Notes: generated by a model from the letters alone, not told the origin. Positions 34,669 through 43,830 are shown, numbered from the stretch's first letter. The stretch is DNA of 64,000 nucleotides from Actinacidiphila sp. DG2A-62 (GCF_035825295.1 NZ_JAYMGI010000002.1:8496654-8560653), one strand, 5' to 3'. Translations and numbers: made by a program.

Positions 34669-35190
34669 ATGGTCGGCCCCACCCCCTTCCAGGCGGGGAT
34701 ACTGCTTTCAGTGCTGTTGACATGGATCGCTGAGGTGGCCGAAGAGCCGCTTGCATTGGAGCCGGGTAACCGGCGGGTGGAGTGGGAGACGAACACCTGG
34801 TCGCTGGGTGCAGGTGACGAGGACGGGCGGCCGTTGTCCGCTGCCGAGGTGGTCGCTGCCTTCGAACAGACTGCTGCCGGCATCCGGGAACGCATTCGCG
34901 AGCTGGGCTTCTCCGGAGTGGCGACGTTCTATGTGTGGCACGACGGGCAGGCCGGGCAGCTCCGGTGCTCGACCGGCTCCGTTCCTCCGGAGGAGTTGCC
35001 GTTCGACGGCACCTACAGGGTTGCCGACCAACTTGGTCCGATCGTGGAGGGTTTCCTGGCCGACAACATGCCAGGGGTCGTCGCCTGGCCGGAGCTGGAC
35101 GAGGCGGACGGCCACTTGGAGCAGGTCATGACGGAGCCTGAGATCGCGCCCTTGCGTGTCTGGACCAGCAGCGTTGGAACCTCACACTGA
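34669..35190 (+). CDS. hypothetical protein carried inside an IS5-type element
   Basis: Encodes 173 residues. The ATG lies within the left inverted repeat. The protein is soluble and mixed alpha/beta: VEWETNTWSLGAGDEDGRPL, then FEQTAAGIRERIRELGFSGV, then VATFYVWHDGQAGQLRCSTG. The general look recalls immunity-type or cytoplasmic accessory proteins, but I cannot name a family. Codon use is like nearby chromosomal genes. It converges on the transposase, overlapping its stop by 9 bases. Confidence 0.6.
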   Translation: MVGPTPFQAGILLSVLLTWIAEVAEEPLALEPGNRRVEWETNTWSLGAGDEDGRPLSAAEVVAAFEQTAAGIRERIRELGFSGVATFYVWHDGQAGQLRCSTGSVPPEELPFDGTYRVADQLGPIVEGFLADNMPGVVAWPELDEADGHLEQVMTEPEIAPLRVWTSSVGTSH

Positions 35191-36014
35191 ATGCCCTTGC
35201 GCATCTAGGCGGGCGAGTCGGCGGTGGCCGATGAGGATTGCGGCTATGCCGACGAAGGCGAGGAAGTGCTCGGCCTTGCGTTCGTAGCGGCGGTGGAGCC
35301 GTCGGCAGCCGGCCAGCCAGGAGACGGTTCTCTCCACGACCCAGCGGTGTCGGCCCAGCCGTTGTGAGGACTCGATGCCTTTGCGGGCGATGCGGGGGCG
35401 GATGCCGCGCTCGCGGAGCCATCGGCGCAGGTGGTCGTAGTCGTAGCCCTTGTCGGCGTGCAGTTTCGCCGGCTTCCGTCGCCGGGGCCCGCAGCGGGAG
35501 CGGATGGGCGTGATGCCTCGCACGAGCGGCTCCAGGCCCTGGCTGTCGTGCATGTTCGCGCCGGAAATCCCCAGGGACAGGGGCAGCCCGTTCCGGTCGG
35601 TGATCAGGTGGATCTTCGATCCGAGTTTGCCGCGGTCGGTCGGATTCGGTCCCGTCAAAGGCCCCCTTTTGTCGCCCGCAGACTGACCGAGTCGATAGCG
35701 CACCGCGACCAGTCCAACTCGCCCCGCGCCCCGAGCTCGTCGAGGATCACGCGATACAACCGCGCCCAGACCCGCTCCCGGCTCCACTGGGCGAACCGCC
35801 GGTAGACCGTCTGCCAGGCCGGCCCGAACACCGGCGGCAACTGCCGCCACGTGCAGCCCGACGTCGCCACGAAGATGATCGCAGCCAGAGCCTCGCGGTC
35901 ACCAGCCCGGCGTCGGCCGCCGCCCTGCGGACGTATCACCTCAGTCGGTGGCACCACCCGCCGGAACAACACCCACAACTCGTCCGGCACCAACCGCTCA
36001 ACCAGATCCGTCAT
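35182..36014 (-). CDS. IS5-family transposase, two frames joined at AAAAGGGGG
   Basis: The first frame starts at ATG 36014 (MTDLVERLVPDELW) and has CTWRQLPPVFGPAWQTVYRR and LDWSRCAIDSVSLRATKGG with the first Asp. At the slippery AAAAGGGGG (35662 to 35670) coding likeness moves to the second frame: KIHLITDRNGLPLSLGISGA, HADKGYDYDHLRRWL and HRWVVERTVSWLAGCRRLHR. Programmed frameshifting at such a site is normal for this IS group. No other defect is seen. Confidence 0.85.
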
Positions 36015-36183
36015 GCACGGAACAACGAACGATCGCGCCATAAGAAACGAAGTCTTAGGACGACTGGTTGCCTCGGCCGCGCTCCCACCGCGACCTACCG
36101 GTCTGCGCTCGCTCAGGGGCGGCCTGGGCAGATGGTCTTCGGAGGCGACCGGCGAACTGAGTCGTGACCGGCTGTTTCCCCGG

Positions 36184-37566
36184 TTAGCTCTGTTCGTCCC
36201 TCTCGTTGCCGCTGTCCCGTTCGCTTTCTGGGCCTGCGGTCTCATCTTTATCGCTGGGTGCGGTGTCACCCGCATCCTCGTGAGCGTGACCTTCGATGTC
36301 GTATTTTGGGAGACGGTATGTCGGGCGGTTGCTCTCCATGGTGTCTCGCAAGGTGCGGTAGAGCGAGCTGTAATCAATTTTGGGGGCGAGGGAGCTAAGG
36401 TCCAGGTTGCGCATGGCGGACTGCGCGGCAATCTTTCTGAGGGCGTCGATGTATTCAGGTGACCAAGCCCAGTTGGATGTCAATTGGTCAGAAACTTTGG
36501 TCCACTTCTGGCGGAGTGAATCCTTCATTCGCGCAAGAGTGGTTGCGCATCGCTTGTCTTCGAGATCGGGGAGAGAGGGCACGCCGGATGACAAAAGCGT
36601 GGGCTCTCTCTTCTCACTGTTTGCTGAAAAAAGAATCTTAGTCGCCCAGGTGCAGGCAACCCTGTCTATCAGGCTGCGTTCACCGGTGAAGGTCGGGCCG
36701 AAAAGTAGCCACTCGGCTTTCGCCGTGTACCAGACATCGTGGCCGATCTCGTGGCCCTCCACGGCGGAGACACTCAACAATTCGACGTCGGGGGCGAGGA
36801 GCCAGGTGCTCCATTGAACCGGCGCGGACGTGCTGTCAATCCCGATAAATGGGTGCGGCGACTCCATCCCAAGGGCGGCCTGTGCGATCTCATCCCGTAT
36901 CTCGATAGAACTCAGGAGTGCTTCGGCAGTGGCAAGCGCGGTCTCGCCGGAGACGGCTTTGGTGAAGGTGCGTACGACTGCGTCGAAGTCTTTGAGGCGA
37001 CTGAGGCGGATTTCCATGCCGCGCAAATCCTCGTTCATTGGGAAGGGGTAGTCGGTGCCGTTCCCAAAATCATGGTGGTTATCTGTGACAAAGCAGGCGT
37101 GCTCGTCGGGGTTCGCGCGCAGGTACTCAAGGATGGAAAACCAGATCGCTACGTCTCGCCCGCCTTCCGCACGTTCATTCTGCTTCGCGGGCGGTAGTGC
37201 CATAGCTTCGCGGGCGAGAGCCATGCGGGCAGCATCTCCGCTGGTCTCGATCACCTCGAAAATCTCACTGTATTGTGTTCGCCAGTGATCCTGGAGGCGC
37301 TTCAGCGCGAGTTCCTCCACATGCGCGTCCAACTTCCAGGCAGTAGCTGCCTGCAGCTCCGTTATTGCCTTTTCTGCTTTCTGATGCCGTGACAGGTAGA
37401 TCTTTGCTTGGTGGGCAACTAGTTCCTCAAGCACCATCCACGGCACAGCGACCCGATGTTTCCCCGACTTCCGGAGCTTCCGGATGATGTCGGCTCTGTC
37501 GCTCGTGGGATTGAGCCGGTTCACGGCATTCGTATCGAAGATGATCAGAGATCCACTCTCGGTCAT
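36184..37566 (-). CDS. PIN-like domain protein (DUF4935-type)
   Basis: Encodes 460 residues. The N-terminal 200 residues have the PIN nuclease layout: LIIFDTNAVNRL (first Asp), VPWMVLEELVAHQ (Glu), GGRDVAIWFSILEYL and CFVTDNHHDFG (C-terminal Asp). The remaining 250 residues contain WSTWLLAPDVELL and an acidic tail. PIN domains cut RNA, and long versions with this layout occur in defence or toxin loci. Base composition is visibly lower in GC than the neighbours, and TTG/AAG/CAA codons are commoner, which points to recent transfer. No partner antitoxin gene is adjacent. Confidence 0.7.
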   Translation of the reverse strand: MTESGSLIIFDTNAVNRLNPTSDRADIIRKLRKSGKHRVAVPWMVLEELVAHQAKIYLSRHQKAEKAITELQAATAWKLDAHVEELALKRLQDHWRTQYSEIFEVIETSGDAARMALAREAMALPPAKQNERAEGGRDVAIWFSILEYLRANPDEHACFVTDNHHDFGNGTDYPFPMNEDLRGMEIRLSRLKDFDAVVRTFTKAVSGETALATAEALLSSIEIRDEIAQAALGMESPHPFIGIDSTSAPVQWSTWLLAPDVELLSVSAVEGHEIGHDVWYTAKAEWLLFGPTFTGERSLIDRVACTWATKILFSANSEKREPTLLSSGVPSLPDLEDKRCATTLARMKDSLRQKWTKVSDQLTSNWAWSPEYIDALRKIAAQSAMRNLDLSSLAPKIDYSSLYRTLRDTMESNRPTYRLPKYDIEGHAHEDAGDTAPSDKDETAGPESERDSGNERDEQS

Positions 37567-38121
37567 CTCAGCATCCCCCCTTGATCGCCCCGCGCTATGC
37601 AGGACGGCGCCTGGCCCCCAACCGGGGCGTCAGCGACGACCCTATGCCCATTCCAGCCCCAGTCCGGCGAGCTGCTCCCGAGTGCGCGTTGCCCGCCTGG
37701 ACTTCGTGTTGGAGATCCAGACGTCCAGCTTCACCGTCACCCGCCGATGACCTGCGAATAGGGCAGGCCCGGACCGGGTTCAGGGCGCCGGGACGGGAAG
37801 GATTCCGCGGATGCCCGGCTGAGGGCCGTAGGGGGTGGGCTTCGGCTCCATCCGCACGCCGGTGCGCAGCGCCTTCGCCGATCTGCGGTAGCCCTGGAGC
37901 GGGCCGTGGCAGATGAGCCCGGCGGGTACCGGCGTCGGAGGAAGCTGAGGGTTCACCGAGCTGATGCCCAGGGCGGCGGGCGGGTCCTGCGCGGAGCGGG
38001 TGATGGAGAACCACCTGGTGCTGGCGCGGCGGTGCACCGCTTTCCGGTGCATCCGGGGTGTTCCTCGCATCGTGTCGGAATTCCGTACCGGCGGGGTCAA
38101 CTCCCGCACTACGATGCGCGG
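37567..38121. other. 555-base stretch without a clear gene
   Basis: No well-supported gene. On the minus strand, from about 38000 to 37780, one frame reads AQDPPAALGISSVNPQLPPT and ends GIRGILPVPAP, which might be the tail of a lost protein. No start signal goes with it. Confidence 0.3.
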
Positions 38122-38433
38122 ATGAGCGAGTTGGCGCCGGCCGTGCGGCGCACCCTGTATCAGCGCGGTCCGCTGCGCCGCGCGCTGCTGGACACGTCGG
38201 TGTTGACCACGGACATCATCGCGGCCACCCGGCGGTCTTCGCCGTCGTTGTTCGTCGCCGGGGCGCGTGCGGGGACTGTGCGGTGCCTGATCCCGGTGCA
38301 CGTGTGGGAAGAAGTACCGCGGGTCTTGGCCGACCGGCACCGCGAGGGGGGCCGCTTCGACCTGGGGCTCGCACTGGAGCTGTGGCAGTCGCGGTATGCG
38401 CCGGTCCTCTACGTCGTGGACGCCGTCGGCTGA
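38122..38433 (+). pseudogene. PIN-domain gene truncated at its 3' end
   Basis: From ATG at 38122, 103 residues: RRALLDTSVLTTDIIAATRR (first PIN Asp), LIPVHVWEEVPRVLADRHRE (conserved Glu) and ALELWQSRYAPVLYVVDAVG before a stop. The usual second half with two more acidic residues is missing. The stop lies exactly where the convergent recombinase-like gene also loses family likeness. Confidence 0.65.
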
Positions 38434-40192
38434 GGGCCGCGGCGGAGATGTGGGCACCGGGCAGGTGGCCGGGGAACAGCCAGCCGGCACTCGTGTTCAC
38501 GGCCCAGCCCTGGGGAGCGGGGCGGTCGGCCAGGGTGGTCAAGAGGTCGGCCAGGGTGGTGGGGAGCGGGATCGGGGTCCTGCCCAAAGTGAGGAACGTC
38601 GTCCCGTCTCCGGTGGTCAGGGCGGTGGTGGGCAGGGCAGCGATCCGGGTGAGGTGTTGGCCGAACAGCAGGAGGATCGCGCCGGCGGCCCGGACGTCGA
38701 GGTCGAGGCGGGTGTCGGTGAGGCACTGGTGGAGGAGGTCCCAGTGGGAGTCCTCGTCCAGGCCGACCGGGTCGGCCTTCGGGCGGTGCGGCACGAGGAG
38801 GTCGCGGGCGTGGTGGCGGCGGTGGGCCCAGACGACGAAGTCACGGACTTCGTAGCGTGTTCCTGGGTTGGCCGCGAGCCAGGTGTCGAGGCGGCCTTGG
38901 TCGAGAGTGGCGATGGTCAGGCCGTGGCCGGCGATGGTGGTGAGGAGTTCAGCGGCGAGATTGATGCGGGTGTAGGCCCAGCGGATCCGGTGCTTGACCC
39001 CGCCGGCCCGGACGGCCTGGTGGCGTTTGGCACGGGGCAGCAGGGACCAGCGGACGTAGGCGCGGAGCAGGGCTCCGTGCTCGGGATGCCGGGCGACGGT
39101 CCGCTCCAGGTGCCGGACGATCCGCACCGCGAGTTCGTCCCGGGGCTCCAGAACCTGGTAGGCGATCAGCAGGCCGCGCAGGTACTCGGCGGTCATCGCC
39201 GTGCCACGGCCGTCGATCGTGGCATCGAGGTCGGTGTGGGAGGGCGGGCGGCCGGTGGCCATGAGGTCGCGCAGGAGGCGGGCAGACCGGGAGCCGCGCA
39301 GCCAGTTCAGGACCGTTCCCGCATCCGGAGCCTCGGCCAGCGCCGTCCGCATCGCCGCGAGCGGCCTGGTGCCCACCGCTTCGGGCACGTCGGTGAACAG
39401 CTCCTCCAGGTGGTCGGCGACGGCGCAGCGGTCGCAGAGTCGGCCGACCTTGTAGGAGCGCGGTCCGGCGCAGCGTTCGCAGGCGTAGGGGTCGGGGACG
39501 CCGGCGCAGGGCCCGCAGACCCGGCGGTGCTCGGCGCGACCGATCAGTACCCGGGCCCGGTCACAGTCCGGGCAGGGCATGGGGTGGCTGCGGGCGGTCC
39601 GGTAGCAGGGGGTGCAGACGGGGCCGAGCGGCCATCGTGCGGTCACGGGGGCGGTGGTGTGGCAGAGCGCGCATGGGGTCGCCGGCCGGGGGCGGCAGTT
39701 CGAGCAGGGGTCCAGTTCGGCCGGTTTACCGCAGGCCGAGCAGGTGCGGGTCGCCGCGGCCTGCCGGCGGCGGCAGGCCGCGCAGGTGTTCCGGCTCGGT
39801 CGCGGTCCGATGGTTCCGCAGACCGTGCAGGCGCCGACGTTGCCGCGGTTGGCGAGGATCCCTTCGCAACCGAGACAGACCCGGCCGCCCGGGACGGCCC
39901 GGCGCAGCGGCCGGACGCGTCCGCAGCGCAGGCAGGCCGGGGCCCGCACTCCGGTGACCCCGTGGTCGGCCAGGGTGGTGATGAGGGCCTGGACGGAACG
40001 GGGTGCGGTGGATGCTCCGCTGACCAGGGCGTCGGGGTGGACGATGAGGTGGGCCCGGATGCGGCCGCGGGCTGCCGGGGTCAGGTCGGCGACGATCCGG
40101 GCCGCATCCGGATCGGCAAGGTCGGGGAGGGAGGCTGTCATCAGGCGGGCGAGTTCCCGCCAGGTGTCCGGGGCAGAGGCAGGGGCCATCAT
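38216..40192 (-). CDS. zinc-ribbon recombinase-associated protein, C-terminus replaced
   Basis: 658 residues from ATG at 40192, overlapping the HTH stop (ATGA). Residues about 75 to 250 hold six or more zinc-ribbon units (CLRCGRVRPL, CTVCGTIG, CSACGKPAEL, CALCHTTAP, CPDCDRARVL, CERCAGPRSY). Residues about 350 to 580 are helical and resemble the core-binding part of tyrosine recombinases (YEVRDFVVWAHRRHHARDL) but show no catalytic Tyr. After about 38434 the sequence becomes an Arg/Pro/Ala-rich run overlapping the PIN remnant, so the true end is lost. It is the third gene of a recombinase trio. Confidence 0.65.
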   Translation of the reverse strand: MMAPASAPDTWRELARLMTASLPDLADPDAARIVADLTPAARGRIRAHLIVHPDALVSGASTAPRSVQALITTLADHGVTGVRAPACLRCGRVRPLRRAVPGGRVCLGCEGILANRGNVGACTVCGTIGPRPSRNTCAACRRRQAAATRTCSACGKPAELDPCSNCRPRPATPCALCHTTAPVTARWPLGPVCTPCYRTARSHPMPCPDCDRARVLIGRAEHRRVCGPCAGVPDPYACERCAGPRSYKVGRLCDRCAVADHLEELFTDVPEAVGTRPLAAMRTALAEAPDAGTVLNWLRGSRSARLLRDLMATGRPPSHTDLDATIDGRGTAMTAEYLRGLLIAYQVLEPRDELAVRIVRHLERTVARHPEHGALLRAYVRWSLLPRAKRHQAVRAGGVKHRIRWAYTRINLAAELLTTIAGHGLTIATLDQGRLDTWLAANPGTRYEVRDFVVWAHRRHHARDLLVPHRPKADPVGLDEDSHWDLLHQCLTDTRLDLDVRAAGAILLLFGQHLTRIAALPTTALTTGDGTTFLTLGRTPIPLPTTLADLLTTLADRPAPQGWAVNTSAGWLFPGHLPGAHISAAALSRRRPRRRGPAHTATATAPVRAPGRSGPPRGAGRPRPAVLLPTRAPGSGTAQSPHAPRRRTTTAKTAGWPR

Positions 40193-40521
40193 CGGTCTCC
40201 CGGCCGGGTCAGGCGTACGCGGCGAGCCGGCGGAGCCTTCGCGACGGCGGTGGTCTCGCCGGTCGCGGTCGGCTTGGCGACCTGGACGTGGGTCTCGGTG
40301 ACGGTGATCAGGTCTGCCGGGGTGACGTGGAGAATCGAGCAGAGCGCGGCCAGCACATCCATCGACAGCCTCTGCGGGACCTGGGCGACGAGACGGTAGA
40401 CCTGCTCGCGGGAGAGATGGACCCCGTGCTCGGCCAGGGCCGGGATCAGATCGGTGGTCTGGAACATGTCCCGCTCGGCCATCAGCCGGCGCAGGTTCCA
40501 CACGATCCCCATGCGCTTCAC
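40189..40521 (-). CDS. XRE-type HTH protein in recombinase trio
   Basis: Encodes 110 residues from GTG at 40521, which overlaps the integrase stop (GTGA). The HTH runs TDLIPALAEHGVHLSREQVY then RLVAQVPQRLSMDVLAALCS, with ILHVTPADLITVTE completing the Cro/C1 fold. A short Ala/Thr/Arg tail follows. It may regulate the trio or help the recombinase find its site. Both stop/start overlaps show the three genes form one operon. Confidence 0.78.
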   Translation of the reverse strand: MKRMGIVWNLRRLMAERDMFQTTDLIPALAEHGVHLSREQVYRLVAQVPQRLSMDVLAALCSILHVTPADLITVTETHVQVAKPTATGETTAVAKAPPARRVRLTRPGDR

Positions 40522-41678
40522 CACGACAGCACCCCCTCCTCCTTCGAGCCGGGCTCCAGCCGTCGCCGCAGCGCGCTCTCGATCAGCCGGTTGCGGTACT
40601 CGTCAGACACCCACGTGTACAAGGCTGTCGTCGAGCCGTAGGCGTGTCCGACCTGCTGCTGCACGAACCGCTCCGGATAGCCGAACTCGACGAGGTGCGT
40701 GATGTAGGTGTGCCGCAGGCAGTGCAGGTCCAGCTCGCCCGGCAGCCCGGCACGCTCGCGCACCGAAGCGAACACCTCGTCCAGGCGGCGCACCCCGATC
40801 CGACCACACCGCTCCGTCACCCACAGTGCCGGATGCCGGCCCGGAGAGAAGCCGGGCCTCACCTCGGCCGCCCATTCCTCGATGAGGGGGACGATCCACT
40901 CGACCTCCGGAACCGTCAGCACCGTCCGCCGCTTCGGCGGACTCCCCCGCGACGCCTTCCCGAACCGCACCTCCACCGCACCCACCCGCCCGTACTGCGG
41001 CGCACGCGGATTCCGCCGCAGGTCGGCCAGATCCAGCATCACCGTCTCCCGGCGCCGCGTCCCGTAGGCGTAGACCTGCTTGAGGAGGATCGCGTCCCGC
41101 CACGCCGCGAGCACCCCCTTGCGCCGCTTCCGGCGGGTCTCCTCAACCCGATCGTCGGCGGCATCAAACAACATCTGAAGCTCGTCGAACGTCAGCGCCC
41201 GCCGTCCGGGCCGGCCCTCGTACTCCACGACGTGAGCCGCGGTGTTCCAGTCGTGACACACCTGAACCGGGAACCGGCCGAACTCCTCCGAGCAGGCCGC
41301 CGCCCAGCCGTACCGCGCGTCGGTGATGAACGCGCAGAACATCTCCAAGTCGCCCTGCTGCCCCCGCACCGTCGACCACACCAGCTCGCCGCGCGAGAGC
41401 CTGGCGGAGAAGTACGCCTCGACGTCTTCGGGGGCCCAGTCCCAGGGGTAGGTGCCGGTGAACTCGGCGAACCGACGTACCAGACTGACCCGGTCACTGA
41501 TCGTCTTCTTCGTCAGCAGCCGACTGCGCTGCTGCTGTTCCCACCCGGTCAGCATCGCGGCGAACATCGCCGCCTCAGGATCCAACGCGGCCACATTCGC
41601 CGCCTGCACAAGCCGGATCGCCCCAGGCAAACTCGCCCTGCTCAATACCGCCTCCGAGAGTTGCATCAGATGCAACAT
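40518..41678 (-). CDS. tyrosine recombinase/integrase
   Basis: Encodes 386 residues from ATG at 41678, with ATG at 41666 as an alternative. An N-terminal SAM-like core-binding domain precedes the catalytic domain with YAYGTRRRETVML (first Arg), HCLRHTYITHLVE (HxxR), QQVGHAYGSTTALYTWVS (His/Trp region and Tyr). All catalytic residues are present. It would catalyse site-specific strand exchange, moving the unit it belongs to. The next two genes overlap it in frame-shifted stop/start pairs, so this is a three-gene mobile module. No attachment sites were recognised. Confidence 0.85.
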   Translation of the reverse strand: MLHLMQLSEAVLSRASLPGAIRLVQAANVAALDPEAAMFAAMLTGWEQQQRSRLLTKKTISDRVSLVRRFAEFTGTYPWDWAPEDVEAYFSARLSRGELVWSTVRGQQGDLEMFCAFITDARYGWAAACSEEFGRFPVQVCHDWNTAAHVVEYEGRPGRRALTFDELQMLFDAADDRVEETRRKRRKGVLAAWRDAILLKQVYAYGTRRRETVMLDLADLRRNPRAPQYGRVGAVEVRFGKASRGSPPKRRTVLTVPEVEWIVPLIEEWAAEVRPGFSPGRHPALWVTERCGRIGVRRLDEVFASVRERAGLPGELDLHCLRHTYITHLVEFGYPERFVQQQVGHAYGSTTALYTWVSDEYRNRLIESALRRRLEPGSKEEGVLSW

Positions 41679-41808
41679 CGTGGCGTTGAACGCCCCTCCG
41701 CAGGTCAGAACGCACCTACCGTCACCTCTACGAGTGACAACCCCATCCGCGACCTACCCCGCGCCGTCAGCGTGCGGGAGCAGAATGATGCGTCGAGCCC
41801 AACTCCGC

Positions 41809-42256
41809 CTACTTGCTGTCCCATGCTTCGGCGAGCGGTACCAAGTGGTCGATGTCCAGCGCGCTGGCGTTGTCGACCTCGGTGTCGTCGTACCACGACC
41901 ACCAGGTCCCGCCGGTGAGGGTGCAGGTGCCGGTGACGGCCGGCGCGGTGACGGCCTCGTCGATCAACACCTCCTTGCGGGTGTTGCAGCCGTCGTGGTC
42001 GGCGTCCACCCAGCCGCCGAAGCTCGTTGCTCGGTTGTAGCCGGTGCGGTCTTCGGCTGCGACGGGGAGCTGGGCGACGGCCGCGTGCAGGGCGACGTGA
42101 TCGGTGCCGGCCCGCGCCGGCGCTGTCGTGATCTGAGGCGGCGGCCGGGACAGAGGTGGTGAGACAGGCGGCCAGCAGTGCCACCGCGGCGGCCGCTGCC
42201 GCCGTGGACGGGGGTTTCGCATAATCGGGACGTGTCCCGGCGAATCGGTTCCCCAT
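41809..42256 (-). pseudogene. secreted HNH-endonuclease-like gene, frameshifted and 3'-truncated
   Basis: From ATG 42256 the first frame gives a lipoprotein-like signal (AAAAAAVALLAACLTTSVPA). Near 42130 likeness moves to another frame: LPVAAEDRTGYNRATSFGGW, DADHDGCNTRKEVLIDEAV, and ASALDIDHLVPLAEAWDSK. The family normally continues about 60 residues with the rest of the HNH motif, but a stop follows at once. Both defects argue for a dead gene. Confidence 0.7.
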
Positions 42257-42301
42257 GCGGCCGGGCCCTGATGTTCATTCAGACGGAGGAGCCTGCCGCT
42301 G

Positions 42302-42481
42302 ATGCCGTGGCGCGGCGAGTCGCCTGGGCCGGGTGGACCTGTTCGGCGCCTGGCCGATGCGCCAGGGGAGTTCAAGAAGGCTTCGGAGGCCGGCTTCGAC
42401 GGGACGGAAGAGCTGTTCACTGACGACGTACCGCCAGGAGTTTGCGACGTACGGCCGGTGGCGGCCACCGGCCGTACGGAC
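42302..42481 (+). pseudogene. short gene remnant
   Basis: A frame read RRLADAPGEFKKASEAGFDG then TEELFTDDVPPGVCDVRP looks like the end of a lost protein cut by the IS3 element at 42482. No start or ribosome site is visible. Confidence 0.25.
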
Positions 42482-43424
42482 TGAACCGCTCCGGGTTCGG
42501 TGAAGACTTCACATGTTGACTGTGACCTGGGGGTTTGTGGTTGCTCGGTAGTGGTGGGTCTCGTATTGGACGGGTGGGACGTAGCCGATCTCACCGTGGA
42601 GTCGGCGGTGGTTGTACCAGTCGACGTACTCGGCGGTGGCGAGTTCGACGTCGGACAGCGTCTTCCAGGGCGGTCGGGGTTTGATCAGCTCGGTCGTGAA
42701 CAGGCCGATTGTGCTCTCCGTCAGGGCGTTGTCGTAGGCGTCGCCGACGGATCCGATGGAGGCGGCGATGCCGGTGGCCTGGATGTGTTCGGCGAGCCGG
42801 ACACTGGTGTACTGCGACCTGGCGTCGCTGTGGTGCCAGATTTTCCTCGCCCCGTGGACGCGGTAGTTGGCTTCGAAGACGTTGCTGGTGTGCTCCTTCA
42901 GTTCGGCGTCCTGCACGGTCTTGGCGGAGGGCGTGTTCCGGCGTTTGTGGTGGGCGTAGTAGGTGGAGGGGGGCGATCTGGCAGTCGTGCGCGGTCAGCA
43001 CGCGGCAGATCGGCTCGACACCGCCGAAGCGGTCGCGATGCTCGTCGATGAACGCTACGAGCGCGGATGTGGCCGGTCGAGCTCGGCCGTGAAGAAAGAC
43101 GCCGCGGCTTTCAGGATCTCGTTGGCCCGCTTGAGCTCGGCGTTCTTCTTCAGCCGCTTCAGCTCGGCCTCCTCCGTCGTCGAGCCGGGCCGGACGCCGG
43201 TGTCGATCTGGTCCTGCCGCACCCGCTTCCGGAGCGTCTCGGTCGTGCCGATGCCCAACTTCTGGGCGGCCGCTTTCATCGCGGCCCATTCGGTGTCGTC
43301 ATCAGGCCGCACCTCGGCGACCATCCGCACCGCACGGCGCCGCAGCTCAAGCGGGTACGGGGGAAGGACGTGCCATGACTCGGTCCTCTCAGACGATCGA
43401 GCCTCCACCGAACGGAGCGGTTCA
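42482..43424 (-). mobile_element. IS3-family element with internal deletion
   Basis: Ends are inverted repeats TGAACCGCTCCG then (GG)TTCGGTG. Length is 943 bases against about 1.3 kb for intact relatives. orfA and orfB are both recognisable but carry at least three lesions: a frameshift after the orfA start, one in a C run at about 42975, and a deletion in the orfB core. No clear target duplication. Confidence 0.8.
42509..43376 (-). pseudogene. IS3 orfA/orfB transposase remnants
   Basis: orfA likely began at ATG 43376 (MARPSP) and continues one base out of frame as YPLELRRRAVRMVAEVRPDD to ELDRPHPRS. orfB has FIDEHRDRFGGVEPICRVLT, then shifts frame at a C6 run to YYAHHKRRNTPSAKTVQDAE and ANYRVHGARKIW. 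There it jumps straight to HHSDARSQYTSVRLAEHIQA, omitting about 130 residues with the first catalytic Asp. The last part (SVGDAYDNALTESTIGLF, EYVDWYNHRRLHGEIG) is normal. Confidence 0.82.
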
Positions 43425-43550
43425 CCAGCCTCTGCGCGGCTGGCGACGGCGCGCAGACGAAACCACCCATCAGGCCGTGGCCACTTGGGGTGGGTTCGGG
43501 CGGGCGGCTGAGCTGTCCACCCGCCCGAACCAGTAGAGTTCAAGAGCCGA

Positions 43551-43829
43551 TCATGCGTCTGCGATCCTCAGCTGAGTCATCACCTCTTCGAGGGTCATGA
43601 ATCGGCATGCGCCCGTGACGGGGTCCACGAGGACCGGCATATTCCCGAGGAGTGCCTTGCCGTGCTGGCCTTCGTCCAGGAACGCCCGAGCGTTCCACGG
43701 TACGAAGACGTGGCCGTTCTCGATGCGAGCCCTCTCCGGTTGAAGTCGCATCGTGTTCGGATCCCAGCCGCCGCAGTTCTGCTCCAAGAACACCGCGGCT
43801 GCTTCCAGCGCTTGCTCCATTGACAGCAC
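43551..43829 (-). CDS. YrhB-type immunity protein candidate
   Basis: Encodes 92 residues. EQALEAAAVFLEQNCGGWDP, HVFVPWNARAFLDEGQHGKA and NMPVLVDPVTGACRFMTLEE match the small YrhB-like fold often found as an immunity gene beside polymorphic toxins. It starts 2 bases after the stop of the toxin-domain gene on the same strand, so it is positioned to protect the cell from that toxin. Function is inferred from fold likeness and place. Confidence 0.7.
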   Translation of the reverse strand: MLSMEQALEAAAVFLEQNCGGWDPNTMRLQPERARIENGHVFVPWNARAFLDEGQHGKALLGNMPVLVDPVTGACRFMTLEEVMTQLRIADA

Positions 43830-43830
43830 G

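Larger units (their letters stand above)
34656..36053. mobile_element. IS5-family element with an unrelated gene between its repeats
   Basis: Inverted ends AC(A or T)TCGTTTCTTATGG lie at about 34656 to 34672 and 36038 to 36053, flanked on both sides by the direct repeat CTTAG, of which TTAG fits the YTAR target rule of IS5 elements. Inside are a minus-strand transposase read through a frameshift and a plus-strand gene of 173 codons whose ATG lies in the left repeat. At about 1.4 kb it is longer than a plain IS5 element. Confidence 0.65.

Noticed and set aside
42479..43427. A 3-base target duplication for the IS3 relic
   Set aside because: Left flank GAC and right flank CCA do not match.
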